A DNA stretch of 64,000 bases from Fragilariopsis cylindrus CCMP1102. Lineage: Eukaryota; Bacillariophyta; Bacillariophyceae; Bacillariales; Bacillariaceae. The DNA is taken from NCBI GenBank assembly GCA_900095095.1, contig FMBT01000424.1:58868-122867 (forward strand), given 5' to 3'. Each line of letters opens with the position of its first letter. Positions within the stretch are counted from its first letter, which is position 1. A program made the position numbers and the translations under genes. The notes under the pieces are model-generated. The model ran no database searches, was not told where the DNA came from, and saw only the letters and a program-made list of their open reading frames with translations. Positions 22,894-33,595 of this stretch are shown piece after piece.

Positions 22894-23384
22894 TTACTTC
22901 TCGTTCCATTGGGTACTGCATTTTACACACTTATAGAAAATTGACATGGCTGTGTGTGGTAAAATTTTCGTACAGAAAAAAAAGAAAAGTGATTGAAAAA
23001 TTGAGAGACGACGATTCGATTCGATTCGATTTATAAATCAGACATTTACATTAAAAGATAAAAGAGAACACTAAAAGGATAAAAAATTTCATAGCACTCA
23101 CGTTCGTCAGCTGATCTAATCTGTATCTGCATAAAATATGCTTCTTTATGATTACAAGCTGGGCACGGCGCCATCGTACGATCAACATTCTCCCATGCTG
23201 CCGCTCCCCCGAGAATATCATCAACAACTTTCCGTGAGGGGAAAGTCTTCTTTGTTACCATTGCACATATTGGGTTAGAATATGGACAGGTCGAGCAGAA
23301 GAAAAATCCATTTGATTCATTAGTGTCAGACATACCATCGTGACGAACCTGAAGTAGTGTACCGTCTAAAGGACAGAACCACAT
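22894..23384 (-). CDS. POLR3K: RNA polymerase III subunit RPC11/POLR3K (TFIIS-like)
   Basis: Exon 1 (23384-23102) and a short exon 2 (22949-22894) join in frame to 112 residues, the usual size of this subunit. The N-terminal zinc ribbon has FFCSTCPY, then the highly conserved VDDILGGAAAWENVD linker. The C-terminal ribbon (CPACNHKEAYFMQ) contains the RSADEP hairpin, whose Asp-Glu pair drives intrinsic RNA cleavage; the intron interrupts it after SADE. Exon 2 supplies MSIFYKCVKCSTQW. The first ribbon starts FCPLDG, where relatives have CPxCG, so one zinc ligand appears replaced by Asp. The protein acts in pol III termination, proofreading and reinitiation in the nucleus. The start is ATG at MWFCPLDG. 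Confidence 0.9.
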
Positions 23385-23917
23385 GATGGTGTCGTCGAAA
23401 GTGGTTGATTCTTTACTTCTTCCCGAAATCACCGAAGGCCTATTGAAGTTCTTTTGATGGTTAACAACGTCTCGAACCTTCAAGTTCCTCCGTTTCTTGG
23501 CTTGATTTGGTCTGGTATGCTCCTCTCGACTTCGATGGCGTTGATGATAAATTTATTTGATTTGCGTGATTTTGAATTTTGATTATTAGCTAATTTTTCA
23601 ACGCAAATCTAATTCGTGGTCAAGATTTTTTTGCGTGCAAACGCCCAGAGAGAGCGCACTACCCGCCCCGATGTGAAGCGCGGGGTGGTGAATTCAGTGG
23701 ACAAACAAACGGTCACAAACAGTAATCTCGCTGAAATCTGAAAAATAAGTGAAACGACACAAAAAATTATGTGTAAAATGCTTTTTCGTGTTGTTGTCGT
23801 TTCTTTCAATCCATCAGTGCACTACTATTTATTTTTACTCAACCAATCATAATATTCATCTGTCGATAAATTAAATCTTTATCACACCGTACCCTCACCA
23901 CCCACAACAAACAAATC
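23385..23917. promoter_or_regulatory. Divergent promoter region (POLR3K / importin-alpha)
   Basis: The 533-base spacer between divergently transcribed genes has a GC-rich patch near 23668-23690 (CCCCG/CGGGG inverted arms). No core promoter motif is assigned. Confidence 0.45.
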
Positions 23918-25873
23918 ATGATGTCCGGAAACGCCACAGGTAAGTACAAAGCTGTTTTCTTCATCAGTATCCAAATAAATATAGTGTTATGTATATAGTA
24001 TATAGTCTAATTTAATTTTTAACCTCGTTCGATTCTGAATAAAATAATAAACACACAAACGAAAATGCCATCTCAGACCACAGGAAAGGTGACTTTAAAA
24101 AGACTGTCAGTGCCACAGACGGACGAAGAAGACGGGCAGATACAACTATGAAAATTCGAAAACAGAGGAAGGAACAACAACTAAAGAAGAAGCGGGAGAA
24201 TACCAACGGAGCTGCAATGTCAGGTGTTGTCGAAGCTGATAATACAAGCCCAGCATTTTCAGGCAACGAAAAACCCACAATCGCCGATCTTCCGCGTCTA
24301 AAGGCAATATTGTTGTCCACCAATGCATCAGAACAAGATCTAGTCGAAGCAACGCGAGGATTCCGTCGAATGTTATCAGTTGAAAAGAATATTCCAGCTC
24401 AAGAGCTTATTGATGGTGGTGTAGTTCCTTTACTTGTACGAAATCTATCGACTATCTCCCACACTTCTTCGACGACTCTCATATTTGAGTCTGCATGGGC
24501 TTTGACGAACATCGCGTCTACCAACTATACCATAGATGTCGTAGATGCGGGATGTATTAAACCCCTCGTTAATCTATTAGTACACGAGGATGCAAATGTG
24601 AGGGAGCAAAGTGCCTGGTGCTTAGGAAACATAGCTGGAGAAGGACCAGATTTGAGAGACCAAGTATTGCAAGAGAACACTATTGAATCGCTGTAAGTTT
24701 TTTTTCACGTTGCACTGTATGTTTCTTCGTATCTTTTTTTCCTGTTTCTTTCTTTTCTTACCTTAAGTTAATATGAAAAAATCTAACCCATCCTTTGCTC
24801 CTTATTTCAATAGCGTCATGAACTTGAATAGCCCTCAAAATATGTCTCTTCTCGAAAATGTCGTATGGACGATTTCGAATTTATGTCGAGGATCCCCATC
24901 TCCTGCAAATTCCATTACCGCTCCCGTTATATACCCATTAGTTTCATTTCTGGATAAAGACATATCTGAGGGAGCAAAGGTAGATATTCTATGGGCTCTT
25001 TCGTACCTATCTGACGGTGAAGAGCAAAATATTGAATCTGTCATAGCTACTGGGGTTACACGTATGCTTATGCGTCTACTTGGAGACGAGACTACAAAGG
25101 TCAGATGTAAAACTCCTATTGTTCGTATTCTTGGGAACTTTGTGTCGGGATCTGATCGTCAGACTGAAGTTGTAATTGAATCGGGTATTCTTGATCAGCT
25201 GGCAACGCTTATGGGTAGTCAGTCGAAGACAATTCGAAAAGAGTCATCTTGGCTTGCCTCGAATATTGCTTGTGGGAATCATGACCAGATAACACAATTA
25301 ATGAAGAGAAAGCAGGCACTGAAACAAATTATCATAAATGCAACAGAAGATTCTTGGGAGGTAAGAAAAGAAGCTGTATGGGCTCTGTCACACATTTGCA
25401 CGAGCGGCAATGATATGCATGTTGCGTCTTTGGTTGAAGCTGGTGGACTAGAGCCTTTAGTGATGGTCTTGTCATTAAAGAACGCTGATACTGCGCTCTT
25501 AGTTTCCGCAATAGACGCCCTGAGGAAGATTTTGAAAGTGGGTGAGGTTAATTCTAATGTGATTTACCAACAACGAATTGATGAATACAATGGGATTGAG
25601 TATCTTGAAGAGCTACAAGAACATCCAAGCAATACCGTGTATGAGAAAGTTGTTGCTCTTATTGAAGATTATTTTGGTGTTGCTGAGGAAGAAGATGAGA
25701 ATCTGGCTCCGGAAACAAACGAGTCCGGTACATTTGGATTTGGTTTAGCGTCACCAAAGCAATTATTTCCAACCGGTAATTTTTCATCGGATATGATTTC
25801 GGGAATGGTCTCGACTAAGGAAGTATCTCCATTTGGAAATATATCGACCAACACGTTCTATCCGGTGGTGTAG
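23918..25873 (+). CDS. KPNA: Importin-alpha (karyopherin alpha)
   Basis: Three exons (23918-23939, 24077-24692, 24814-25873) give 565 residues. The first exon codes only seven residues and one base. The importin-beta-binding domain follows (DGRRRRADTTMKIRKQRKEQQLKKKR), then Armadillo repeats with repeated W-xx-N ladders (ESAWALTNIAS, REQSAWCLGNIAGE, VVWTISNLCRG, DILWALSYLSD, ILGNFVSGSD, SSWLASNIACGNH, EAVWALSHICTSG). It ends in an acidic segment and a Gly/Phe-containing tail. It binds classical nuclear localisation signals and importin-beta in the cytosol for import through nuclear pores. All reading frames are intact, unlike the copy at 14098. Two matching ATGs open exon 1; the first is used here. 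Confidence 0.93.
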
Positions 25874-28516
25874 GTGGAAGTTTGCAGGTTTACTCGCTAC
25901 TACAACTAATGATGAAGAGTGATAGTTGGACTCCATCAAAAAATAAAGAATGCTTGAAGCACTTCGTATCTTTTTCAAACGAACCACCAAAGTAAGAAAA
26001 AGAAATATAGCAATAATCACGTCGAAAAGAAACAATTATTCTCTTCATCAACATTTTCTAAAGATGTATTGAATACATACGGTAGACGATGATGGTGATC
26101 TTAAAGAATACAAGTTGAATAATACTCTATAGAAAAACGATAGTTAAGTTTTCTATCTTATCAATTATTGAACAGTAATTATTATTTCCTACTAATTTTC
26201 CATTTTAGTTAAATTTTGACAGACTATAATATAAATATGTCATTAATTTGAGCTGGCGACAACATATTGTTTGTCATTTTCCTCATGATATTCATCGAAT
26301 ATTTTGCAAAGATTATTATGTACGGTAGACGATGTTCTTAAAAATACAAATTAGGAATACTCAAAAGAAAAACGACAATCAAGTTTTTATTTTAGTATTT
26401 GAGGATTAGATTTATTTCCTGTTGATTTTATGTCTTGGCTAATACATATATATATATATATACCGTACATGATAATAGTATGGAAATAAAACTTTAATAG
26501 ACTAGCTAAAGATGTCAATAAGTTTTAACTATAGACAAGATATTATTTGTCATTTTCCTTATGATATGCATCGAACAATACATACGATAGTTAGACGATG
26601 ATCATTTCTTAAATTTGCAAAGTCAGTTCTCTACAGTAAGTTATAGAATACAACAACTAAGTTTTCTACTCTAGTATTTGAATGAACAAGTATTATTAAT
26701 TACCTGAATATTTTCCGTTTAATTGATAATAATATATATATATTAAAGAAAACTAAATCCTGATTCATGGTTCTTAATTAACAAGATCTATGATTAAAAA
26801 AGCTTAAAATAAATTAAACCCTATGATAATATTACTTATCAGTTACTAGCGTCGACAGTGCCAAAGAAAATTGACTTAAAGGTAAGGTAGGATGTCTTCA
26901 TGTTCTGAAAAATTGAAAAGATGACACCAAACAGAAAAAAATCATTATGAGGATTATTACTATTGATGATATTATATGCAAAAGTATCATCAAGTATGTA
27001 CTATACAGTAGATTTTATTGTATGACTCGGAGAACTTTGAAGAAAATGAATATCACCACGGTCCCCTTGATGAGGGACGTCTGGTCAAAGTGAAGTGAAA
27101 ATTTGTTATCGTCATTGTCAATCAATCCAAATCTAATTGATAATAATAGAAGTTGACCTACCTTCCTTAGCCAGCATATTTATTAATATAATAGTCGATC
27201 GTTACGGGAGAAAATGACGGTGATTTTAACTTTCGTTGTGCACTTTGTACGTCGTGTGTGTAGCTTTGAGGGAGTACTGTAACAAAGACTGATTGTATGT
27301 ACAACTATTTCGACTTCCCAAATATTTTCATTTTAGGCTATAATTTGGATGTGTGCGGGAAAAAGTTGGAAAGAGGAGCGTAACGTTAGTTAGAAGAATA
27401 GCTTTCATCATGTCACAGAGTGTCGCAAAAAACACAAAGAACGAAAAGTCGACTAACTTTAACTTAGGAAGAAGCATCAGTGAAAAATTCTCCTCATTAA
27501 TAATAGGACAGGTAAACGGCGAAGTTTGTATTAAACATCACATGCTCCTCCCAAAAATTAAAGCGACTACTAGCTAGCGGTGTCGATAGCTAGTGCGAAA
27601 TTATATTATTCATCATTAGTCATTGACTTACTTATTGGTGATTTATCTTTTATTTTGAAAAAAAATCGTGCAAAACCGGATACCCGATACGTTTACGATG
27701 GATATGAATATCCCAGCATTTCCTTTCAACCAATGCAAAATCTGCATATTTCTATACAAAGAAATCAGTAGGAATATAACGGGACTTGACTTGACAATAT
27801 ATCGTCTACCAAAAAAAAGAGGATCATGCATTATTTCGACATCAGCGATGGAAAATTGTTCATCGTACCAAGTATTAGCTAGCTATCTAGCTAGCTGTGT
27901 TTCAAAGATCGTGCACATAATGCAGAAACAAAAACAGCATTCAATAAAAGTGCATCATTGTACTCAATCACTTCATTGTGCTACGAATTTTATTGTATAC
28001 ATGAATGAATTATTCTTTTTTTTTCACATCACACATCATACATCACACATCAACATCAACGTTACTGATCGAGTTTAGATTGTGTGGTAATGATCATAAT
28101 AATTAGTAACGTAGTAAGATCAATGTAGTACTCTACTACAGTATTAGAGTACCGCTTTTATATATATATTTAATATATGAAACATAGCACAATGTGCCTG
28201 TATGGACTTCCACGTGGAAGTCTCTCCAAGTACCGTAATGGCGTCATCCATCATTCGAAAAAAAATGAAACTCTTCTACTTTTTCCTCGACTGACAATAA
28301 TACAATAACAATGAAATGGCGATGTTTGTATTTTCTGTTGTAGATCTCACAGAAAGAAGATGCTCTAGATTCTTTGGTTGATTAATTAACAAATTCACTT
28401 TTTATTACCATCTTCGACACATCGAAGCCAAGCCTTGTCCACCAACACAACGATATCACAATCCCTGCCCCAGGCTGTCCAGGAGAGAATAAATCAGAAA
28501 ATTAGTGAAATAAGAT
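25874..28516. other. Intergenic region
   Basis: About 2.6 kb without a supported gene. It contains three diverged tandem copies of a ~250-bp unit (26040-26740), a short AT run near 26446-26462, TAGC/CTAG-type palindromic repeats near 27875-27895, and the LeuRS promoter. Short open frames at 27353-27831 have no recognisable domain. Confidence 0.6.
26040..26740 (+). repeat. Three diverged tandem copies of a ~250-bp non-coding unit
   Basis: The block 'TACGGTAGACGATG' followed by an AAATACAA-like stretch, AAAACGA and AGTTTTCTATCT recurs near 26079, 26320 and 26585. Preceding TTGTCATTTTCC and TGATATTCATCGAA segments recur near 26270 and 26548. Spacing is about 240-265 bases. Copies have many substitutions and indels, so the duplication is old. 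Confidence 0.6.
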
Positions 28517-31500
28517 ATGCAGTTATTTGAATCATCATTATCAGCAGCAGGGTGGATGCAAGTTATTATTTACACCACGATGCTAATATTCACTTCCATG
28601 CGACGAACGGCAAACGCCTTTGTTGTGCCATCCTTTAAGAAGAATTGTGTTACCAATTTTGGTGGTATCTCAGAGAATTGTTCTCCGTTCCGTCAACATT
28701 CCATTTATTCTGCCACTTCGACAAATTCAGATGTGTCGTCGCCAGAGATTCAAGACGGTGTTCCCAAGGCTACATCATATCCATTCGCACAAGTCGAAAC
28801 CAAGTGGCAAGCGTATTGGGAGGAAAATATACTTTCAAAACACCAGTACGAGATACGTCGAAACCAAAAAAATATGTTTTGGATATGTTCCCATACCCTT
28901 CCGGAGCTGGACTTCATGTTGGTCATCCAGAGGGCTATACAGGTACGTAATACGTAATAGTTGTAGCGTACATAATATTTTCTGGTTTACAAACAAAGGA
29001 AGACAATCGCTTTTGTTATACGTGCGTTTACATATATTGTCCTTCATTTCACAAAGTTGTCTTTTAATCTCATTTCGTCATTCAACAAATAATGCTTGGT
29101 TTGGTTTGGACAGCTTCCGATATTATGGCCCGCTACTGGAGAATGACGGGTCATGATGTTTTGCATCCCATTGGTTGGGATTCTTTTGGATTACCAGCTG
29201 AACAATATGCTGTACAAACTGGAACTCAGCCAGGCGTAACTACCAAAAAGAATATTGCGACTTTTAAACGACAACTCAAATCATTGGGCTTTTCTTACGA
29301 TTGGGATCGTGAGTTGGCCACAACTGATACTAATTATGTTAAGTGGACCCAGTGGATCTTTTTACAACTTTATAAAGAGGGACTAGCTGAACAATCCGAG
29401 GTTAGTGTTAATTGGTGCCCCGCTCTTGGAACTGTTCTGTCTAATGAAGAAGTTATCAATGGATTAAGTGAACGTGGAGATCATCCCGTGACGCGACTCC
29501 CATTAAGACAGTGGCTATTGAGAATCACGAAGTATGCCGATCGTTTAGAAGCTGGACTAGGCGACCTCCAGGGCCAGTGGCCCGCGGGAACACTTACTTC
29601 TCAACAACAATGGATCGGAAAATCAACTGGATGTGAAATCGTCTTCGATGCTGAGAGTATTGATGAGGTAAGCAAGCTGATTGACATGACAAATTCATTT
29701 TTTAGTATTATTACTAGTATTAATCTCTCTCGATTTAACACAATAGTTTTTTTCGCATTCTTCGAATATAGCAGAGCGTCAAAGTATTTACAACCCGTCC
29801 GGACACATAATGGGAGTAACGTACGTGACACTTGCACCAGAACACCCTCTCGTTTCATCCATGACAACGCCCGAACAAAAAGAAACAGTTGACAGTTATG
29901 TTAAAAAGACGTCGTCGCGTTCTGATATGGATCGAACTTCCTCCAAAGAAAAGACTGGAGTGTTTACAGGCGGTTATGTGACTCATCCATTGTCAGGAGA
30001 TCGCGTTCCTGTTTGGGTTGGTGACTACGTTCTTGGAAGTTATGGTACTGGAGCAGTTATGGCTGTACCTGGTCATGATACTAGAGACTTTGAATTTGCA
30101 CAAAAGTTCGACTTAGGTATAAAATGGGTAGTGAAACCAAAGGATGGAGAATCTGATGAGGAGGTAGCCTTTACAGAGCCAGGCGTAGTCATGAACAGTG
30201 GCGATTTCGATGGATTGTCTACTGATGAATGCAAGAAGGCTGTCACTAGTAAGCTAGAAGAAATCAAAAAGGGTGGTGCTCAGATAACGTACAAGCTTCG
30301 CGATTGGGTATTCTCGCGACAACGTTACTGGGGTGAACCTATACCAATTTTCTTTCCGGTCGACTTTCCTGAAGACGTAGATCCTTCATCGCAGGACCTA
30401 ATTAATGAGGAATGCGAGCACACAATTCGTTATGACCAACCCATACCAGTTGAAGAGGCAGACCTGCCACTAGAACTCCCATATATGAAAAATTTCGAGC
30501 CTGGAGATGATCCAGCAGGTTGTTTGGCGCGAGCGAAGGACTGGAGATACTTTGAAAAGGATGGCAAATGGTTTGCAAGAGAAACAAACACCATGCCACA
30601 ATGGGCTGGAAGCTGTTGGTATTATTTCCGATTTTTAGACCCTGAAAATAAAGAAGAAGCATTTAGCAAGCAACTAGATAAGGATTGGATGCCAGTGGAT
30701 CTATATGTTGGTGGAGCCGAGCATGCCGTCTTGCATTTGTTGTATGCTCGATTCTGGCATCAAGTTCTTTACGATCTTGGCTATACGGAACACCCAGAGC
30801 CGTTTCAAAATCTTGTCCATCAGGGAATGATTCTTGGGACTGATGGAGAGAAAATGTCTAAGAGTCGAAACAATGTGGTCAATCCTGATGATGTTGTCGG
30901 TGAACAAGGTGCTGATGCTTTGCGAATGTATGAAATGTTCATGGGACCTCTCGAAGCCGTGAAACCATGGCAGACAGCCCAGGTTCCTGGAGTAGTCCGC
31001 TTCCAAAACAGATTGTACAATGTTGTCAATGCTGCTGCAAAATCAAAGACAGAAGATATGGATGAGGAAACTACCCGGTTATTACACAAGACTATGAAAA
31101 AAGTCTCGGAAGACATCGAATCAATGTCATTTAATACTGCCATTTCTGCCTTAATGGTCTTGACCAATCATTTGGTATCTCTAGGAGATAAAGTGCCCTT
31201 AGAGGCAGCAGAAAGTCTTGCCTTGATGGTGTCTCCATTCGCGCCTCATTTAGGAGAGGAATGCTGGAGTATCCTAGGCCATACTGGTACTCTTGCTTAC
31301 CATCCTTGGGTTAAATTTGAAGAAAAGCTCTGCGTAGACGATGTAATTAACATGGGAGTTCAAGTAAACGGTAAGTCACGCGGACAAGTTACAATACCGG
31401 CAGATGCAGACGAGGAAACTGCTTTGTCAGCCGCTATGGATGTAGGTCCAGTGCAACAACAGCTAGAAGGAAAGGATATCAAGAAAATCATTTATGTTCC

Positions 31501-31531
31501 AGGAAGAATTCTAAACATTATTGCAAAATAG
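28517..31531 (+). CDS. Leucyl-tRNA synthetase, bacterial type, plastid-targeted
   Basis: Three exons (28517-28942, 29114-29667, about 29774-31531) encode a class I synthetase. The N-terminus has a signal peptide-like hydrophobic stretch followed by ANA-FVVPSF, a diatom ASAFAP-type plastid signal. HVGHPEG is the HIGH motif, MSKSRNN holds KMSKS, the CP1 editing domain includes FTTRPDT and [12 protein letters not shown], and FGLPAEQYA and [11 protein letters not shown] are typical LeuRS blocks. The end has the anticodon-binding region and a C-terminal VNGKSRGQ domain. It charges tRNA-Leu for organelle translation. The frame is broken twice by apparent one-base deletions, near 28830 (before FKTP) and near 29803 (in RPDT-IMG). 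Both lie in strongly conserved positions, so sequence error is likely. Confidence 0.88.
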
Positions 31532-31606
31532 TAACTGGTATAAATATTTAGCAGCATCTTCTTTAGATGTATTCATATTCTTCACTACTAGTCATGAACC
31601 TTCTAC

Positions 31607-33187
31607 CTAAAGCTTCTTGGGAGTGTGTGTAGTTTTTGCTGTTGCTGTAGGTTGTGGTGTTGAAGACAACGGTACCGAATGATGAGGGTTCAACACCATA
31701 AGGGTTAAGACTTCACTCATTGCCGTTGAAAATAGTTTCCCTGTGTTAGATTTAGCGATTTCCACTAAAAGCCTTCGCAGTACAACTTCTACGATTTTAT
31801 CGACATTATGATAGATCGCTGGTAAATTGTGATCGTCCAAGGATGATAGAGATGGGGACAATTCAGATGAACTCAAAATCATACGCTCAATTATTATTGG
31901 CTTATTCCAACTTCCATTCTGTTTCTTGTTTATGTCTATTGTAGTAGCAGCAGAATTTTTACTGGTAGTGTTGGTTTTCTTGGAAGAATTATTTGATTTA
32001 TTTAGTGTCTCAACCGTTCCTGTTGTATTGATATTATCTGTTGGATCGTGATCATCCTGTGTGGTCGTCGCATTATTGATCCAACTGTCCTTGGTAAATA
32101 TTCTCATGTCATCAATTGCAATCCGACCAACACGAATATATATAATCTTCTTCTTCTTTCTTTCTCTTGATGTATCTGGTTTTGGTAAAATGAGCCGGGG
32201 ACCATTTTGCAAAGATTCTACTGCTACTTTACCCATATGCTGCATGACGCGAAACCCCTCTTCTAAATTTTCCTGTTCTCGAAATCCCCGCAATCGACCA
32301 ACAAGCTCAAGTCCTTGTTGTTTAATTTCACCCGGTAGTTGTCCACGAGCAGCAGCACCCCCCAGAAGTTGAACTGCATGAAGCATTTCATTGACTAAAG
32401 CTTTGGCTTGTTGGTTGTGATTGGATGATTCTTCACCATCAGAAAGTGTTGCAGCAGTTTTTCCATGGACGGGATTCAAAAGAGAGTCGTTTTTGTCTTT
32501 TGTCGATAATAAGGGAGACGACATTTCAGTTTGTTCGGTATTTTCTTTTTTCGATATCACGGATGCCGGTCCTTCTTTTGTCGGGTGTATTGTCATATTA
32601 TCATTATCATCATTATCGCTATTAATATCTTTTCGGTGGTCACCATTAACTTCATCGTCACGATAATATGTTTTGTCATCTATTCTTCCCGGTGGAGGCG
32701 GCAATTGAAGTGTCGGATTAAGAAGGAACACATTAATTAAGGAGTCGCGTCGCTCCACAAAGACTTGAACATCAGCAACGAGAATCGTGTACGCCTCAAT
32801 TGGAATTTCCCTACGCAAAAATAGCGCATGAAAGATAGTAATAGGTGCATTGCATTCTACCGTGGCTTTCCCGATTCGGGCAATTAATGGAGAGTCCCAT
32901 CTCCATTCGGCTCGCTGGGGCGTATGAATTACAGCATTACTAGCATGAAGAGTAATTTTACCCTGCAATATTTCTGACCAGTCAATAGTGAAACTTCCCA
33001 GCGTAACTTGAGCACCATTCATTGCTTTTCGTGCCTCCAGTTCCATAATAAACCATATCCATCGATCTAACCAACTCAAATGATGAGCCACAACGATTAA
33101 AATGGCGACTGAAATCAGAGCTGTCAGCACACCTTGGTAGGTCTGCTGAAATATGTATTGAAGCTTCCCGATTAGTTGTAAGATCAT
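31607..33187 (-). CDS. Membrane-anchored protein of unknown function
   Basis: A single-exon gene of 526 residues. One membrane segment (VLTALISVAILIVVAHHLSWL, about residues 19-39) is followed by a beta-rich part (GAQVTLGSFTIDWSEILQGK, WRWDSPLIARIGKATVEC, LVADVQVFVERRD). This is reminiscent in style of AsmA/Mdm31-type lipid-transfer proteins, with signature-like ITLHASNAVIHTP. A long polar, Ser/Asn/Asp-rich insertion then separates two further beta-like pieces (IIYIRVGRIAIDDMRIFTKD near residue 350; KPIIIERMILSSSEL). The family is not assigned; the resemblance is a weak inference. It converges with LeuRS, 76 bases apart, and diverges from the G8 gene. Confidence 0.65.
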   Translation of the reverse strand: MILQLIGKLQYIFQQTYQGVLTALISVAILIVVAHHLSWLDRWIWFIMELEARKAMNGAQVTLGSFTIDWSEILQGKITLHASNAVIHTPQRAEWRWDSPLIARIGKATVECNAPITIFHALFLRREIPIEAYTILVADVQVFVERRDSLINVFLLNPTLQLPPPPGRIDDKTYYRDDEVNGDHRKDINSDNDDNDNMTIHPTKEGPASVISKKENTEQTEMSSPLLSTKDKNDSLLNPVHGKTAATLSDGEESSNHNQQAKALVNEMLHAVQLLGGAAARGQLPGEIKQQGLELVGRLRGFREQENLEEGFRVMQHMGKVAVESLQNGPRLILPKPDTSRERKKKKIIYIRVGRIAIDDMRIFTKDSWINNATTTQDDHDPTDNINTTGTVETLNKSNNSSKKTNTTSKNSAATTIDINKKQNGSWNKPIIIERMILSSSELSPSLSSLDDHNLPAIYHNVDKIVEVVLRRLLVEIAKSNTGKLFSTAMSEVLTLMVLNPHHSVPLSSTPQPTATAKTTHTPKKL

Positions 33188-33595
33188 GATGATGAAGTAG
33201 TTTTATTTTCGATACAATGAATTAATTGTATGGTGGAAGAAAATTATCATTGTCCAACAAAGTTTTTATTGTTGTTCTAGTAAATTTTAAATGTTCAATT
33301 TGAACTGATTTTTGCCAGCGCGATTCAAATTCGAACAAAGAAAAAACGCGCGACCCCCGACTCTACATACGCACTAAAAACAAAAAGTTTGAGTGCCATT
33401 GACACTTTCAGGAGTCACGCAGATTATGACAACTCTAAATTGTGCCGTACATACAGTAACGTCATGTCGTCTACAATATTAGTGTTCAATGTTCAACATA
33501 GCAACAACAAGCTACTATTATTTGTGAGAACGAACCAACGATGATTTCTAACCAGTTACTCGGTAGATAGTAAGACGACAAGGAATTCATTAAGG
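33188..33595. promoter_or_regulatory. Divergent promoter region
   Basis: A 408-base spacer between the membrane-protein gene (minus) and the G8 gene (plus). A CG-richer patch lies at 33316-33360. No specific motif is assigned. Confidence 0.4.

Noticed and set aside
22728-23036. Plus-strand frame of 102 residues
   Set aside because: It overlaps the POLR3K last exon on the opposite strand and has no domain.
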